The notes under the pieces are model-generated. The model was not told where the DNA came from and did not search any database. It saw nothing but the letters and a program-made list of their open reading frames with translations. Shown here piece after piece: positions 32,347 through 43,073 of a stretch of 43,605 bases of DNA (position 1 is its first letter; each line of letters starts with the position of its first letter). This DNA comes from an uncultured Anaerolineales bacterium (GTDB lineage Bacteria > Chloroflexota > Anaerolineae > Anaerolineales > UBA6663): the NCBI GenBank assembly GCA_937952305.1, contig CALFZO010000138.1, positions 1 to 43,605 on the forward strand, in the 5' to 3' direction. Made by a program: the position numbers and the translations under genes.

Positions 32347-34524
32347 GTGCTTGCCGCCGAACCCATTTTCAATATGCCCGTGTCCGTACTGAGCGGCGTG
32401 AGCCTACCCAAGCGCATCAGCCGCCTGGCGGACCTGGCCTACAACCTGTGGTGGACCTGGAACCCGGATTCCACCGAGCTGTTCGAGGCCATCGACCGGC
32501 AGCTGTGGGATGAGTGCGTGCACAACCCCATCAAATTCCTGCGCCGCGTCAAGCGCAAGGCCCTCAACGGCGCGCTGCAGGACCCGCACTTTCTGGAGTT
32601 GTACGACCGCGTCACGGGCGCCTTTGACACCTACATGCGCGAAGAGACCTGGTGGGTGCGCAACCACGGCGACCGGGCCGGCTTCACCATCGCTTACTTC
32701 TCCACCGAGTTCGGCCTGCACGAGTGCTTCCCGACCTACGCCGGCGGTCTGGGCGTGCTCTCCGGCGACCATGCCAAGGAGGCGTCTGACCTGGGCCTGC
32801 CGTTTGTGGGCGTCGGCTTCCTCTACAACCAGGGTTACTTCTCCCAGCGCATCACCGAGGATGGCTGGCAGGAGGCCGGCTACAGCCGCTACTCCTTCGA
32901 CGACGTGCCCGTCATCCCCCTGCTCGACCAGGACGAGAAGCCGGTCATGATCACCGTGGACCTGCCCGGCCGCGTGCTGCACGCCCGGCTGTGGAAGATC
33001 CAGGTGGGCCGCATCCCGCTGGTGCTGCTGGACAGCGACGTGCCCCAGAACGCGCCGGCCGACCGCGACCTGACCGCGCGCGTGTATGGCGGCGACCTAG
33101 ACACGCGCGTCTCGCAGGAGATCGTGCTGGGCATCGGCGGCGTGCGGGCGCTGCGCGCGCTCGGGCTGCAGCCCAACGTCTGGCACATGAACGAGGGCCA
33201 CTCGGCCTTCAGCGCCCTGGAGCGCATCCGTGAACTGGTGACCGCCGGGCAGAGCTTCGACAACGCCCTGGCCACGGTGCGCGCCGCCACGGTCTTCACC
33301 ACCCACACGCCCGTGCCGGCCGGCAACGAGGAGTTCCCGGACTGGCTCATCGATCGCTATTTCCACAATTACTGGGGCCAGCTGGGCATCGACCGCGAGC
33401 GCTTCATGGACCTGGCCCGGCACCAGCAATCCTGGGGCCCGACCTTCGGCATGTCGATCCTGGCCATCCGCGTGTCCAACAAACGCAACGGCGTGAGCGA
33501 ACTGCACGGCCAGGTCAGCCGGCAGATGTGGCAATTCCTGTTTCCAGACACGCCCGAGGAGCGCGTGCCGATCAGCGCCATCACCAATGGCGTGCACACC
33601 GGCACCTGGCTGGCCCGCCGCATGCGGCTGCTGTACGACCGCTATCTGGGCGCCGACTGGATCGAGAACCTGGATGACCCGGAGACCTGGCAGGCCCTGC
33701 TGGCGGCGCCCGACGAAGAAGTCCGCGTCGCGCGCCTGCACCTCAAGCGGAAGCTGGTGGCGTTCGTGCGCGACCGCGCCCGCGCCCAGTGGGTGGCGCT
33801 CGGCCGGCACCCCGTCCAGATCGTGGCGGCCGGCAGCCTGCTGGACCCGTACAAGCTCACCATCGGCTTCGCGCGCCGCTTCGCCACTTACAAGCGCGGC
33901 TCCATGATCATGCGCGACCTGGACCGGCTGCTGCGCCTGGTCACCAACCCGCAGTACCCGGTGCAGATCATCTTCGCCGGCAAAGCCCACCCCATGGACG
34001 AGCCGGGCAAGAAGATCATCCAGGAGGTCTACCGCCAGCTCAAGCGCGCCGAGTTTGCCGGCCGCATCGCGTTCCTGGAGGACTACGACATCAACCTGGC
34101 CCGCTACCTGGTGCAGGGCGTGGACGTGTGGATGAACAACCCGCGCCGGCCGCTGGAAGCCTCCGGCACCTCCGGCATGAAGGCCGCCCTGAACGGCGTC
34201 ATCAACTTCTCGGTCCTGGACGGCTGGTGGCAGGAGGGCTACAACGGCGAGAACGGCTGGGCCATCGGCGACGAGACCGTGCTGGACGATCACAACGCCC
34301 AGGACGCCCGCGACGCCGCCAGCCTGTACGACGTCCTGGAGAACCAGATCGTGCCACTGTACTACCAGGACAGCGGCGTCACCATGTCGGCCGGCTGGGT
34401 GCGCAAGATCAAGGAGTGCATCACCACGCTGGCGCCGCAGTTCAGCACGCGGCGCATGGTCCGGCAGTACGTCGAGGAGATGTACCTGGCCGAGGCGGCG
34501 GCCGGCGGCAACAGCCGCGCGTAA
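32347..34524 (+). CDS. glgP: Alpha-glucan (glycogen) phosphorylase, DUF3417 type
   Basis: 725 aa, GTG start with GAGGAGGAG 7 nt upstream. The N-terminal 110 residues are DUF3417 (SRLADLAYNLWWTWNPDSTEL). The GT35 catalytic domain includes YFSTEFGLHE, YAGGLGVLSGDH, and the pyridoxal-phosphate lysine Lys612 in EASGTSGMKA, followed by INFSVLDGWW. This shorter phosphorylase class (about 700-860 aa) is common in Chloroflexi, Thermotoga and Archaea. It releases glucose-1-phosphate from alpha-1,4 glucan in the cytoplasm. It is transcribed away from the REC-kinase gene, with a terminator after it. Confidence 0.97.
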   Translation: MLAAEPIFNMPVSVLSGVSLPKRISRLADLAYNLWWTWNPDSTELFEAIDRQLWDECVHNPIKFLRRVKRKALNGALQDPHFLELYDRVTGAFDTYMREETWWVRNHGDRAGFTIAYFSTEFGLHECFPTYAGGLGVLSGDHAKEASDLGLPFVGVGFLYNQGYFSQRITEDGWQEAGYSRYSFDDVPVIPLLDQDEKPVMITVDLPGRVLHARLWKIQVGRIPLVLLDSDVPQNAPADRDLTARVYGGDLDTRVSQEIVLGIGGVRALRALGLQPNVWHMNEGHSAFSALERIRELVTAGQSFDNALATVRAATVFTTHTPVPAGNEEFPDWLIDRYFHNYWGQLGIDRERFMDLARHQQSWGPTFGMSILAIRVSNKRNGVSELHGQVSRQMWQFLFPDTPEERVPISAITNGVHTGTWLARRMRLLYDRYLGADWIENLDDPETWQALLAAPDEEVRVARLHLKRKLVAFVRDRARAQWVALGRHPVQIVAAGSLLDPYKLTIGFARRFATYKRGSMIMRDLDRLLRLVTNPQYPVQIIFAGKAHPMDEPGKKIIQEVYRQLKRAEFAGRIAFLEDYDINLARYLVQGVDVWMNNPRRPLEASGTSGMKAALNGVINFSVLDGWWQEGYNGENGWAIGDETVLDDHNAQDARDAASLYDVLENQIVPLYYQDSGVTMSAGWVRKIKECITTLAPQFSTRRMVRQYVEEMYLAEAAAGGNSRA

Positions 34525-34540
34525 CCGATACACCTTTCCG

Positions 34541-34568
34541 GCGGGCGGTCCTGGGACCGCCCGCTTTT
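34541..34568 (+). terminator. Intrinsic terminator after glgP
   Basis: Perfect 10-bp stem GCGGGCGGTC/GACCGCCCGC (34541-34550 with 34555-34564) with CTGG loop and a TTTT tract. Confidence 0.88.
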
Positions 34569-34611
34569 GTCTCCGGCCGCGGGCGCCGACCAAGGCCGGG
34601 AGGAGGCACCG

Positions 34612-35124
34612 ATGTCGGAAGCCGTGTTGGGCGGCCTATTCGTGTTTGCGATGCGCGTCACCGATATGTCGCTGGACACGCTGCGCCTGCTGTTCATGAT
34701 GCGCGGGCGCAAGCTCTACGCGGGCCTGATCGGCGCCATCCAGGCGGCGGTGTTCATCCTGGCAGTGAGCGCGGTGCTGCGCGGCCCGCTCAATGCCTGG
34801 ACGGTCACCGGCTACGCGTTGGGGTTCGGCACCGGCGTGATCCTGGGGATGCTGGCCGAAGAGCGCCTGGCCATCGGCTACGGCATCTTCCGCGTGTACT
34901 CGCCGGCGCGCGGCTTGGCCGTGGCTAAGGCCCTGCGCGAGGCCGGCCACGCGGCCACCGAATTCACGGCCCAGGGCAAGGAGGGCGCGGTCACCGTGGT
35001 CAACGCCATCGTGGCGCGCAAGGACATCCCCAAGGTGCGGCTGATCATCGAGAAGGTGGACCCTGGCGCCTTCGTCACCCTGGACGAGGCGCGGCCCCTG
35101 CAGCACGGCTACTTCCGGCATTGA
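34612..35124 (+). CDS. UPF0316/DUF2179 membrane protein (YebE-like)
   Basis: 170 aa from ATG 34612, with GGGAGGAGG upstream; the longer frame from 34567 is not used. Three transmembrane helices (about 7-25, 33-55 and 61-80) with MRVTDMSLDTLRLLFMMRGRK between, and a C-terminal DUF2179 domain (about 95-170: FTAQGKEGAVTVVNAIVARKDIPKV). UPF0316 proteins are integral membrane proteins of unknown function, often single. No promoter is clear in the 43 bases after the glgP terminator. Confidence 0.92.
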   Translation: MSEAVLGGLFVFAMRVTDMSLDTLRLLFMMRGRKLYAGLIGAIQAAVFILAVSAVLRGPLNAWTVTGYALGFGTGVILGMLAEERLAIGYGIFRVYSPARGLAVAKALREAGHAATEFTAQGKEGAVTVVNAIVARKDIPKVRLIIEKVDPGAFVTLDEARPLQHGYFRH

Positions 35125-35132
35125 CCGGTGCT

Positions 35133-35163
35133 AAAAAGGGTACGCCCCGTTGTCGCGGGGCGT
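35133..35163 (-). terminator. Terminator of the surface-protein remnant
   Basis: ACGCCCCG/CGGGGCGT (35142-35149 with 35156-35163) with a 6-nt loop and AAAAA at 35133-35137 on the plus strand, which gives T5 on the minus strand. It could also act for the UPF0316 gene, since the ends are convergent. Confidence 0.75.
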
Positions 35164-35191
35164 GCTCAGCCAGCCTGGACGAGCCCGGCCG

Positions 35192-35737
35192 TCAGCGATG
35201 ATCGCCGCTCACGCTCATGATGCCGTCGCCGCTGATGCTCAAAACATGGTTGACGGCCACCGCCACCGGCCGGTCGGCAGTCACCACCACCGACCCCTCG
35301 GCCGCGCCGACCCCGTTCGCGACATAGATGGCGCGGGCCCCCAGTGGTTGAGTCACCGAGCCGAAGACATTGTCGTCCATGTCATAGAAGGTCAGCGTCA
35401 CAGTGGCGCTTTGACCCGTGCTGTTTTGCACCCCCAGGCCGCTGGTCCAGGTCCCGGGCTGGTTTTTCCAGAGCGGGACGTAGACCACCTGGCCCGGGGC
35501 CGCGATCCCCTCGTAGTCTGAGAGCAAAGCCGTTCCCGGTTTCTGCTGGTTGATCGTCGCCGCCACCGGCAGGCTGCCGCCGCTGAAGACCCCCGAGGGC
35601 GTCGGGGAGCAGGCCCCGCCGGGGTTGGCGAACACCCGCGCCGCCCGAGAAGGGGTGTTGGTGTAAGACTGGTGACACTTCGAGTTCGCGCTGCAACCGC
35701 GTTGCGGACAGGATGCGCGGCTCCTTCGGCCGCTCAC
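35192..35737 (-). CDS. Truncated surface-protein fragment
   Basis: 181 aa in the open frame, but only the part from about residue 45 on looks real: SGVFSGGSLPVAATINQQKP, LLSDYEGI, VYVPLWKNQPGTWTSGLGVQNS, ATVTLTFYDMDDN. This is a beta-rich pattern that Chloroflexota use as repeats in large exported proteins (a Pro-Leu-(W/V)-K-N motif, then a TG-x-VQN motif). No signal peptide, no RBS and a composition change upstream suggest it is the 3' end of a larger gene whose 5' part has been lost, possibly next to the dispersed repeat at 35733. It may not be expressed. Confidence 0.55.
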   Translation of the reverse strand: MSGRRSRASCPQRGCSANSKCHQSYTNTPSRAARVFANPGGACSPTPSGVFSGGSLPVAATINQQKPGTALLSDYEGIAAPGQVVYVPLWKNQPGTWTSGLGVQNSTGQSATVTLTFYDMDDNVFGSVTQPLGARAIYVANGVGAAEGSVVVTADRPVAVAVNHVLSISGDGIMSVSGDHR

Positions 35738-35759
35738 CTGTGCCCGGTGCCAGGGGCGC
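35733..35759. repeat. Dispersed intergenic repeat, copy 2
   Basis: 24 of 27 bases match 14454-14480. It overlaps the 5' end of the degraded surface-protein frame, which may mark a breakpoint or simply a common intergenic element. Confidence 0.45.
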
Positions 35760-35827
35760 AGCCACTGGTGCGGGCAGGGTGCCTGAGCAAGCCACCGTCG
35801 GCGGAGGCAACTGGGGAGATGGGCGTT

Positions 35828-35856
35828 TTGACGAACCCCGCGCGGGCGGGTATAAT
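35828..35856 (+). promoter_or_regulatory. Promoter of the S1-domain gene
   Basis: TTGACG (35828-35833), exactly 17 bp, then TATAAT (35851-35856). This is the only protein gene in the window with a textbook -35/-10 pair; the start GTG is 50 bases on. Confidence 0.85.
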
Positions 35857-35905
35857 CCAGCGGCTAATTTCGGCGGCCAATGCGCTGCTGTGCAAGGAGA
35901 TATCG

Positions 35906-36637
35906 GTGAGCGACGTTCAAGCCCCTGTAACTGGCGAGGCGGCCCCGGCCCCCACCCGCCTCGATGAGATCCGCCCCAAGATGCGCCTGACCGGGACCGT
36001 GAAGAAGATCGAGTTGTTCGGCGCCTTTATAGACGTCGGCGTGGGCCGCGACGGCCTGGTGCACATCTCGGCCCTGCGGCCCGAGCGTGTCAACAACGTC
36101 GCCGACGTGGTCAAGGAAGGCGAGGCCGTCACCGTCTGGGTGAAGAAGGTCGACGCCTCCAACGGGCGCTTGGATCTGACCATGATCGAGCCGCTGGCCG
36201 TGGACTGGAGCGAGCTGCGCTCCGGCCAGGTGTACACCGGCAAGGTGACCAAGACCGAGAAGTTTGGCGCCTTCGTCGACATCGGCGCGGAGCGGCCCGG
36301 CCTGGTGCACATCAGCGAGATGGCCACCTACCGCGTCGAGGACGTGAGCGAAGTGGTCAAGCCCGGCCACGAAGTCAAGGTCAAGGTGCTGGGCGTGGAC
36401 TCGCGCAAGAAGCAGATCAAGCTCAGCATCAAGGCGGTCGAGATGGCTGAGATGGCCCAAGAGGACGACGAGGTCGAGGACGTCGGCGAGGAGCTGACGG
36501 CCATGCAGCTAGCCTTCCGCCGCGCGCAGCAGCAGAAGGCGGCCGACCGCGCCCAGGCGCGCCACGGCGCTTCCAAGTCTAATCGCCAGATCCAGGAAGA
36601 CCTGCTCCAGCGCACGCTGGCCAACAAGCGCAAGTAG
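35906..36637 (+). CDS. Two-S1-domain RNA-binding protein
   Basis: 243 aa. The start is GTG 35906 with AAGGAG 7 nt upstream; the open frame back to 35672 is upstream of the promoter and is not used. Two S1 OB folds are seen, about 27-97 (GTVKKIELFGAFIDVG, GLVHISAL) and 107-178 (GKVTKTEKFGAFVDIG, GLVHISEM), joined by a short linker, and an acidic then basic C-terminal tail (VEDVGEEL, ANKRK). It resembles a short ribosomal-protein S1-like or RNA-degradation factor. True S1 has 4-6 such domains; this is the short form found in Chloroflexota and other groups. Cytoplasmic RNA binding is expected; the partner is unknown. Confidence 0.93.
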   Translation: MSDVQAPVTGEAAPAPTRLDEIRPKMRLTGTVKKIELFGAFIDVGVGRDGLVHISALRPERVNNVADVVKEGEAVTVWVKKVDASNGRLDLTMIEPLAVDWSELRSGQVYTGKVTKTEKFGAFVDIGAERPGLVHISEMATYRVEDVSEVVKPGHEVKVKVLGVDSRKKQIKLSIKAVEMAEMAQEDDEVEDVGEELTAMQLAFRRAQQQKAADRAQARHGASKSNRQIQEDLLQRTLANKRK

Positions 36638-36661
36638 CGCCGCCGCCCACCGAGGCAAAAG

Positions 36662-36688
36662 AAAAGCGGACCCAACGGTCCGCTTTTT
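36662..36688 (+). terminator. Intrinsic terminator after the S1-domain gene
   Basis: AAAAGCGGACC/GGTCCGCTTTT (36662-36672 and 36677-36687) with a 4-nt loop and T5. It could also serve the minus-strand acidic gene that ends at 36728. Confidence 0.85.
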
Positions 36689-36727
36689 GCTTTCGGGGTG
36701 GCGGGAGGTCTGGGCTGAGCCGGCCGT

Positions 36728-36976
36728 TCAGAAGCGTTCGCCCTCGTCCTCGTCGTCCCAGGTGTCCTCTTCCTCATCCTCCTCGTACAGGTCCTCTTCC
36801 TCCTCCAGCTCGTCCTCGAAGTCCTCCTCGTCCCACTCTTCTTCAGCGGGCTCGGCCTCTTCATCACGCTGGAACGTCAGACAGCCGCCGTCCGGTTCAA
36901 GTTCCACGGCAGCGGCGCCGCAATAGCCCTCCTCGAGGAAAACGCAATCCTCATAGTGGCAGCGGATTCTCGGCAT
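36728..36976 (-). CDS. Small Cys4 protein with acidic tail (DUF1540-like)
   Basis: 82 aa from ATG 36976 with AAGGAG 8 nt upstream; a TTG 6 bases earlier is in frame but less likely. The first 35 residues have four Cys (CHYEDC, GYC, GGC), with a spacing that suits a small metal site and with a DUF1540-like pattern. The rest is a very acidic tail (more than half Glu/Asp). Function unknown. Between it and moeA there are 242 bases (36977-37218) with no gene; on the minus strand TATTCT at 37057-37052 is a possible -10. Confidence 0.85.
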   Translation of the reverse strand: MPRIRCHYEDCVFLEEGYCGAAAVELEPDGGCLTFQRDEEAEPAEEEWDEEDFEDELEEEEDLYEEDEEEDTWDDEDEGERF

Positions 36977-37218
36977 GAACAATCTCCTTCAGAGATGGGA
37001 AATGCGCGTCAAACCGGCGCTCGGCCGGCCGAAAATGGCTTGTTTTTCACAAGAATAGCCCGCCCGCCCCCGGGCCGTATGTAAGATAAGCTGTTTGGGA
37101 GTCTCCTGTCAATAGTTGAAAATCAGCCGGCGTTCTGCGCCTGGCTGAGCGACAGCGGCATTGTGCGGCGGCGGGGACAGGGCGGTCCGACGGTCCGCCG
37201 GAGGCGGGGACGAGGCGG

Positions 37219-38487
37219 TTAGAAGGCGTCCAGAAGCCAGACGGGCAGGCTGGCGCCGGCCGGCACTTCCGTGACGCCGGCCGGGACGATCAGCAGCCCG
37301 TCGGCCTTGACCAGCGAAGAGATGATGTTGGAGCCTTGCTGGCCGGTGCTGTGCGCGACGTAGCCGTCGCCAGCCGGGGCGCGCTCGAGGCGGACGCGCA
37401 GATAGGTCTCGCGGCCGTCGGAGGCGACGGGCTCGGCCAGACGGGCCGCGACGGTCAGCCGCTCGCCGCTGCGGTGGCCGGCCAGTTTCAACAGGACCGG
37501 GCGCACGAACACTTCCAGGCCGACCAGCGCCGACACTGGGTTGCCGGGCAGGCCCAGGAACGGCACCGCGTGCCCGCCATCGCCGCGCACCTGGCCGAAG
37601 GCCAGCGGCTTGCCGGGCCGCATCTTCACGCGCCAGAACGTCAGGGACCCGTCCGTCTCGATCGCGCTCTTGACCACGTCGTAGGCGCCCACCGAGACGC
37701 CGGCCGACGAGATGATCAGATCGGCGCCCGCGGCCACGGCCTGGCGCAGTTTGGCCCGCACTTCGTCCAGGCGGTCAGCGGCGATGCCCAGGCGCACGAC
37801 GTCGCCGCCGTACTGCGCGATGGCGGCCGCCAGCGAGTAGCCGTTGGAGTCGCGGATCTGGCCGGGGCCGGGCGTTTGCTCCACGGGCACCAGCTCGTCG
37901 CCGGTGGAGAGCAGCGCAACGCGCGGCCGGCGGTGGACGGCGACGTGCGCGTGCCCGAGCGCGGCCAAGATCCCGATGGCGGCCGGGCGCAGCAGCGTGC
38001 CGGCCGGCAGCACCAGCTGACCGGCCCGCACATCCTGGCCGGCCGGGCGGACGTTGTCGCCCAGGGCCGGCGCCTTGAAAACGCGCACCTGCGCCGGGAG
38101 GGCCGCCATTTCGGCGTGGCGCTCGCCGCCGCGCGGGTCATCGGTGTCCTCCACCGGCACCACCGCCTCGGCGCCGGCCGGCACCGGCGCGCCGGTCATG
38201 ATGCGCAGGGCCGTGCCGGCCGCCAGCACGGCGCCCATGGACGCGCCGGCGGGAATGTCGCCGGCCACCGGCAGGCTGACGGGATCAGCCGCCGTCGCCG
38301 CCGCCACGTCGGCGACCCGGACCGCGTAGCCGTCCATCGACGAGTTGGCGAAGGGCGGCAGGTTCTCGGCCGCGGGCACGTCTTCGGCCAGCACGCGCCC
38401 GGCCGCCTCCGCCAGCGTCACGCGTTCGGCCGCCAGCGGCGTGAAATGTTCAAGGATGCGCGCGCGCGCTTCGGCGACAGTGAGCAT
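37219..38487 (-). CDS. moeA: Molybdopterin molybdenumtransferase MoeA
   Basis: 422 aa, a normal length. The MoeA signatures are present: NLPPFANSSMDGYAV (domain 1/2), MTGAPVPAGAEAVVPVEDT, LSTGDEL, SAGVSVGAYDVV and LGLPGNPVSA (the MPT-binding domain), then the C-terminal domain (RVRLERA, IVPAGVTEVPAG). It inserts molybdate into adenylylated molybdopterin in the cytoplasm. It starts 27 bases after the stop of the RelA/SpoT gene and probably shares its transcript; no other moa/mob gene is near. Confidence 0.97.
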   Translation of the reverse strand: MLTVAEARARILEHFTPLAAERVTLAEAAGRVLAEDVPAAENLPPFANSSMDGYAVRVADVAAATAADPVSLPVAGDIPAGASMGAVLAAGTALRIMTGAPVPAGAEAVVPVEDTDDPRGGERHAEMAALPAQVRVFKAPALGDNVRPAGQDVRAGQLVLPAGTLLRPAAIGILAALGHAHVAVHRRPRVALLSTGDELVPVEQTPGPGQIRDSNGYSLAAAIAQYGGDVVRLGIAADRLDEVRAKLRQAVAAGADLIISSAGVSVGAYDVVKSAIETDGSLTFWRVKMRPGKPLAFGQVRGDGGHAVPFLGLPGNPVSALVGLEVFVRPVLLKLAGHRSGERLTVAARLAEPVASDGRETYLRVRLERAPAGDGYVAHSTGQQGSNIISSLVKADGLLIVPAGVTEVPAGASLPVWLLDAF

Positions 38488-38514
38488 AGGCCCTCGGCGT
38501 GAACTGCGTCCGGA

Positions 38515-40680
<2,166 letters not shown>

Positions 40681-40690
40681 CGTGAAGAAG

Positions 40691-40696
40691 AGTATA
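40691..40696 (-). promoter_or_regulatory. -10 of the RelA/SpoT gene
   Basis: Minus strand TATACT (40696-40691), ten bases before ATG 40680, so the leader is about 3-4 bases or none. Confidence 0.6.
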
Positions 40697-40785
40697 ACGG
40701 CGCGGTATCCCGGCGGCAAGGGAGGCGTCGGTCCGGGGGTCGGGCGCGGACTGCGCGCGGCCCGGTAGCGACCACCCTGCAGCTG

Positions 40786-40794
40786 TGCTACACT
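40786..40794 (+). promoter_or_regulatory. Extended -10 promoter, probably leaderless (TIM-barrel gene)
   Basis: TGCTACACT (40786-40794) ends seven bases before GTG 40802, with no ribosome-binding site between, so the transcript probably begins at the start codon. Confidence 0.65.
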
Positions 40795-40801
40795 CCCGGA
40801 C

Positions 40802-42919
40802 GTGCGCGTCCTGTTTGGAAAAGGGCTGTGGCTGCAGCGCCTGAGCGCCTGTGAGCAGGGCGACCTCGCCGTCATCGTGGCGCGCGCGGCTGCGGCCGGC
40901 CTCTCCCACGTCATCGTTAAGGTCGCCGACGGCGCCGACCTCGTCAATGCGGCCGACGCGGCCGACGCGGCCGAACCAGCCGACCCGGCGCTGGCCCTCA
41001 CCGAGCGCCTGACGCAGGCCGGGATCGACGTCTGGGGCTGGCAGAGCCTGTACGGCGACCGGCCCGCTTTCAAGGGCGGCTTTGTCGACGCCTACCACCA
41101 GCACGAAGCCCAGACCGCCGCCGACCGCGTCCAGGTGCTGCGCGCCGCCGGCCTGCGCGGCCTGGTGTTGGAAGCACGCGGCGAGTACGAGCGTATCCCC
41201 GAACGCGCCCGCAAGGCGGCCGAGTTCATGCGCCAGCTGCGCGCCCGCTGGCCGGACCTGCCGCTGGCGCTCTCCTCTTGGCGCGCGCCGGCCGCCCACC
41301 CCCGTTTCCCCTGGGCCGAGTTCCGCCAAAGCTGCGATCTGGACCTGCCCCAAGTATTCTGGACCGGCCAGCACGGCGTGGCGACGCGGTCGCTGGAGGC
41401 CGCCCTCCGGCAATTCACGGCCCTGGAGCCAGCGCGCCCCCTGGCCGCCGCCGGGCCGGGCTTCTTCGAAGCCAACTGGCGCCCCGCCCCCAGCGACCTG
41501 GCCGAGTTCGTCGAGACCGCCGCGCGCCTGGGCCTGAGCGCCGTCAACCTGTGGCTGTGGGACCAACTCGGCCTGAGCGGCGCGGAGCCGGACAACCCCG
41601 CCCACCTCGACTTTCGCCCGCATTGGGACGCCTTCGCCGCCGCCGCCTGGCCGGGCGCTCCAGCGCGCCAGCCGGTGGCTGACCACGAGCTGGAGGCGCC
41701 AGCCGCGGCCCAGTCGCCGGCCGCGGTCCTGAGTTCAGCGCCACCCGGGCCCTCGCCCGACATCGCCTTCGAAGCTGAGACCGGCCTGGCCGAGGCCGGT
41801 TCTGGTCCTGCGCCCGATTTCGCCCTGACCGAAGATTGGGCCGAGGCCCTCCCCGCAGCGCTGACCGGCGAGGCCCTCGGCTCCGGGCCCGAGGCGAGTT
41901 TCGACCTCCCCGCGGATTGGGCGGAGGCGCCGATCGCCGATGAGCTTCCGGAGGCCCTGGCCGCCGCCCTGGCTGAGACGCTGGCAGAGACATCCACGCC
42001 CGAAAACGAGCTGCCGGAAGTGATCGACAGCGCGACCCTGGACGATCTGGAAACGCCGGCTCACGAGTTGTGGGCTGAGTTGGTGGGTCCGGAGGTTGAA
42101 GTGCCCGCCCACCTGGCGGAGGCCGCGGCGGAGGAGCCGGATCTCGGCGCTTCCGAAGCCCTGGAGCCGGCCGTGGCGGACGCCCTGGCGGACTATCTGG
42201 AAGCCGCCGATGACGCGCCGGCCGCCCCGCTCCAGGCCGTGCCCGACCTGCCGGAGTTCGAAGCGCCGCCGTGGCTGCGTCCGCCGCTCGAAGCCGCCGA
42301 GGCGGAAACGCTGGAGACGCCAGCTCCGGCCATCGAAGAAACTGGGACGTTGTGGGCGGCCGCCCTCGCCCAGATCGACTCGCGCGAGGACGCTGAGCTG
42401 CCGGAATGGCTGCGCGAACACGCCGGAGCGGTTGAAGACGCCGAAGCCGAGGCGCCCACAGCCTGGCCTGAGCCGGAGCCGGCCGACGACGAACTGCCGG
42501 AATGGCTGCAGATCCCCGAAGACCAGCCGCTCCCGCCGCCGCCGGCGCCGGCCCCGCGCATCTTCGTGACGACAGCGCCGGCCAGCACGGCGCCGCCGGC
42601 CAACGTGGTCGCCTTCTTCAAGGCGCTGCGCCAGAGTCAGTTGGAGGCGGCCTTGGCCCGCTACGCGCCGGGCTTCGCGCATGTCACGGCCGAGCGCGTC
42701 ACGCACCAGACCGCCGAAGTGCGCGCCTTCTACGCCGCGCTGCTGACCGAGGGGCGCGCGGCCGGCCTGGCCGTGCAGGCCAGCCGCGGCACCCCGCCGC
42801 TCGTCCATGTGCGCTGGCTGCTGCCAGCCGGTGACGACGCCTGGCGCTGCTTTGAGGATGAGTTTCATCTTAACCGTGCCGGCAAAATCGTGTATCATCG
42901 CACCGTAGCGGTTCCGTAG
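40802..42919 (+). CDS. TIM-barrel (GH-like) and NTF2-like protein with acidic linker
   Basis: 705 aa from GTG 40802, with a leaderless-type promoter. Residues 1-285 look like a glycoside-hydrolase-like (beta/alpha)8 domain of the DUF4015/GH25 kind: FGKGLWLQRLSACE, HVIVKVADGADLV, IDVWGWQSLYGD, LVLEARGEYE, FPWAEF. The linker (about 290-600) is Ala/Glu/Pro-rich with repeated PEWL units (LPEFEAPPWL, AELPEWLREH, DELPEWLQIP). The last 105 residues (NVVAFFKALRQSQLEAALARY) match an NTF2/SnoaL-type domain. No signal peptide is seen, which is odd for an enzyme that acts on a cell-wall glycan; the domain may be non-catalytic. Confidence 0.9.
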   Translation: MRVLFGKGLWLQRLSACEQGDLAVIVARAAAAGLSHVIVKVADGADLVNAADAADAAEPADPALALTERLTQAGIDVWGWQSLYGDRPAFKGGFVDAYHQHEAQTAADRVQVLRAAGLRGLVLEARGEYERIPERARKAAEFMRQLRARWPDLPLALSSWRAPAAHPRFPWAEFRQSCDLDLPQVFWTGQHGVATRSLEAALRQFTALEPARPLAAAGPGFFEANWRPAPSDLAEFVETAARLGLSAVNLWLWDQLGLSGAEPDNPAHLDFRPHWDAFAAAAWPGAPARQPVADHELEAPAAAQSPAAVLSSAPPGPSPDIAFEAETGLAEAGSGPAPDFALTEDWAEALPAALTGEALGSGPEASFDLPADWAEAPIADELPEALAAALAETLAETSTPENELPEVIDSATLDDLETPAHELWAELVGPEVEVPAHLAEAAAEEPDLGASEALEPAVADALADYLEAADDAPAAPLQAVPDLPEFEAPPWLRPPLEAAEAETLETPAPAIEETGTLWAAALAQIDSREDAELPEWLREHAGAVEDAEAEAPTAWPEPEPADDELPEWLQIPEDQPLPPPPAPAPRIFVTTAPASTAPPANVVAFFKALRQSQLEAALARYAPGFAHVTAERVTHQTAEVRAFYAALLTEGRAAGLAVQASRGTPPLVHVRWLLPAGDDAWRCFEDEFHLNRAGKIVYHRTVAVP

Positions 42920-43073
42920 CGCCTGAAGCGCCGCCGGTCGCCGCGCAATTCCGGATCCCACTCATAGCCCAATTGAACCGGCCAGCCTCCAGCGTACACG
43001 CGCTAGCGCACTTGAGCGCGCCTGACCAGGCCGGTCCCACCGCCCACATTTGGCCCAACCCGGAGGGGCATCT
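42920..43073. other. Intergenic region before the final gene
   Basis: No gene. TTGAAC (42973-42978), 16 bp and TACACG (42995-43000) form a weak promoter candidate on the plus strand; GGAGGGG at 43062-43068 is the ribosome-binding site of the next gene. Confidence 0.35.

Noticed and set aside
33097..34593. 498-aa minus-strand frame in glgP
   Set aside because: Antisense shadow without start signals.
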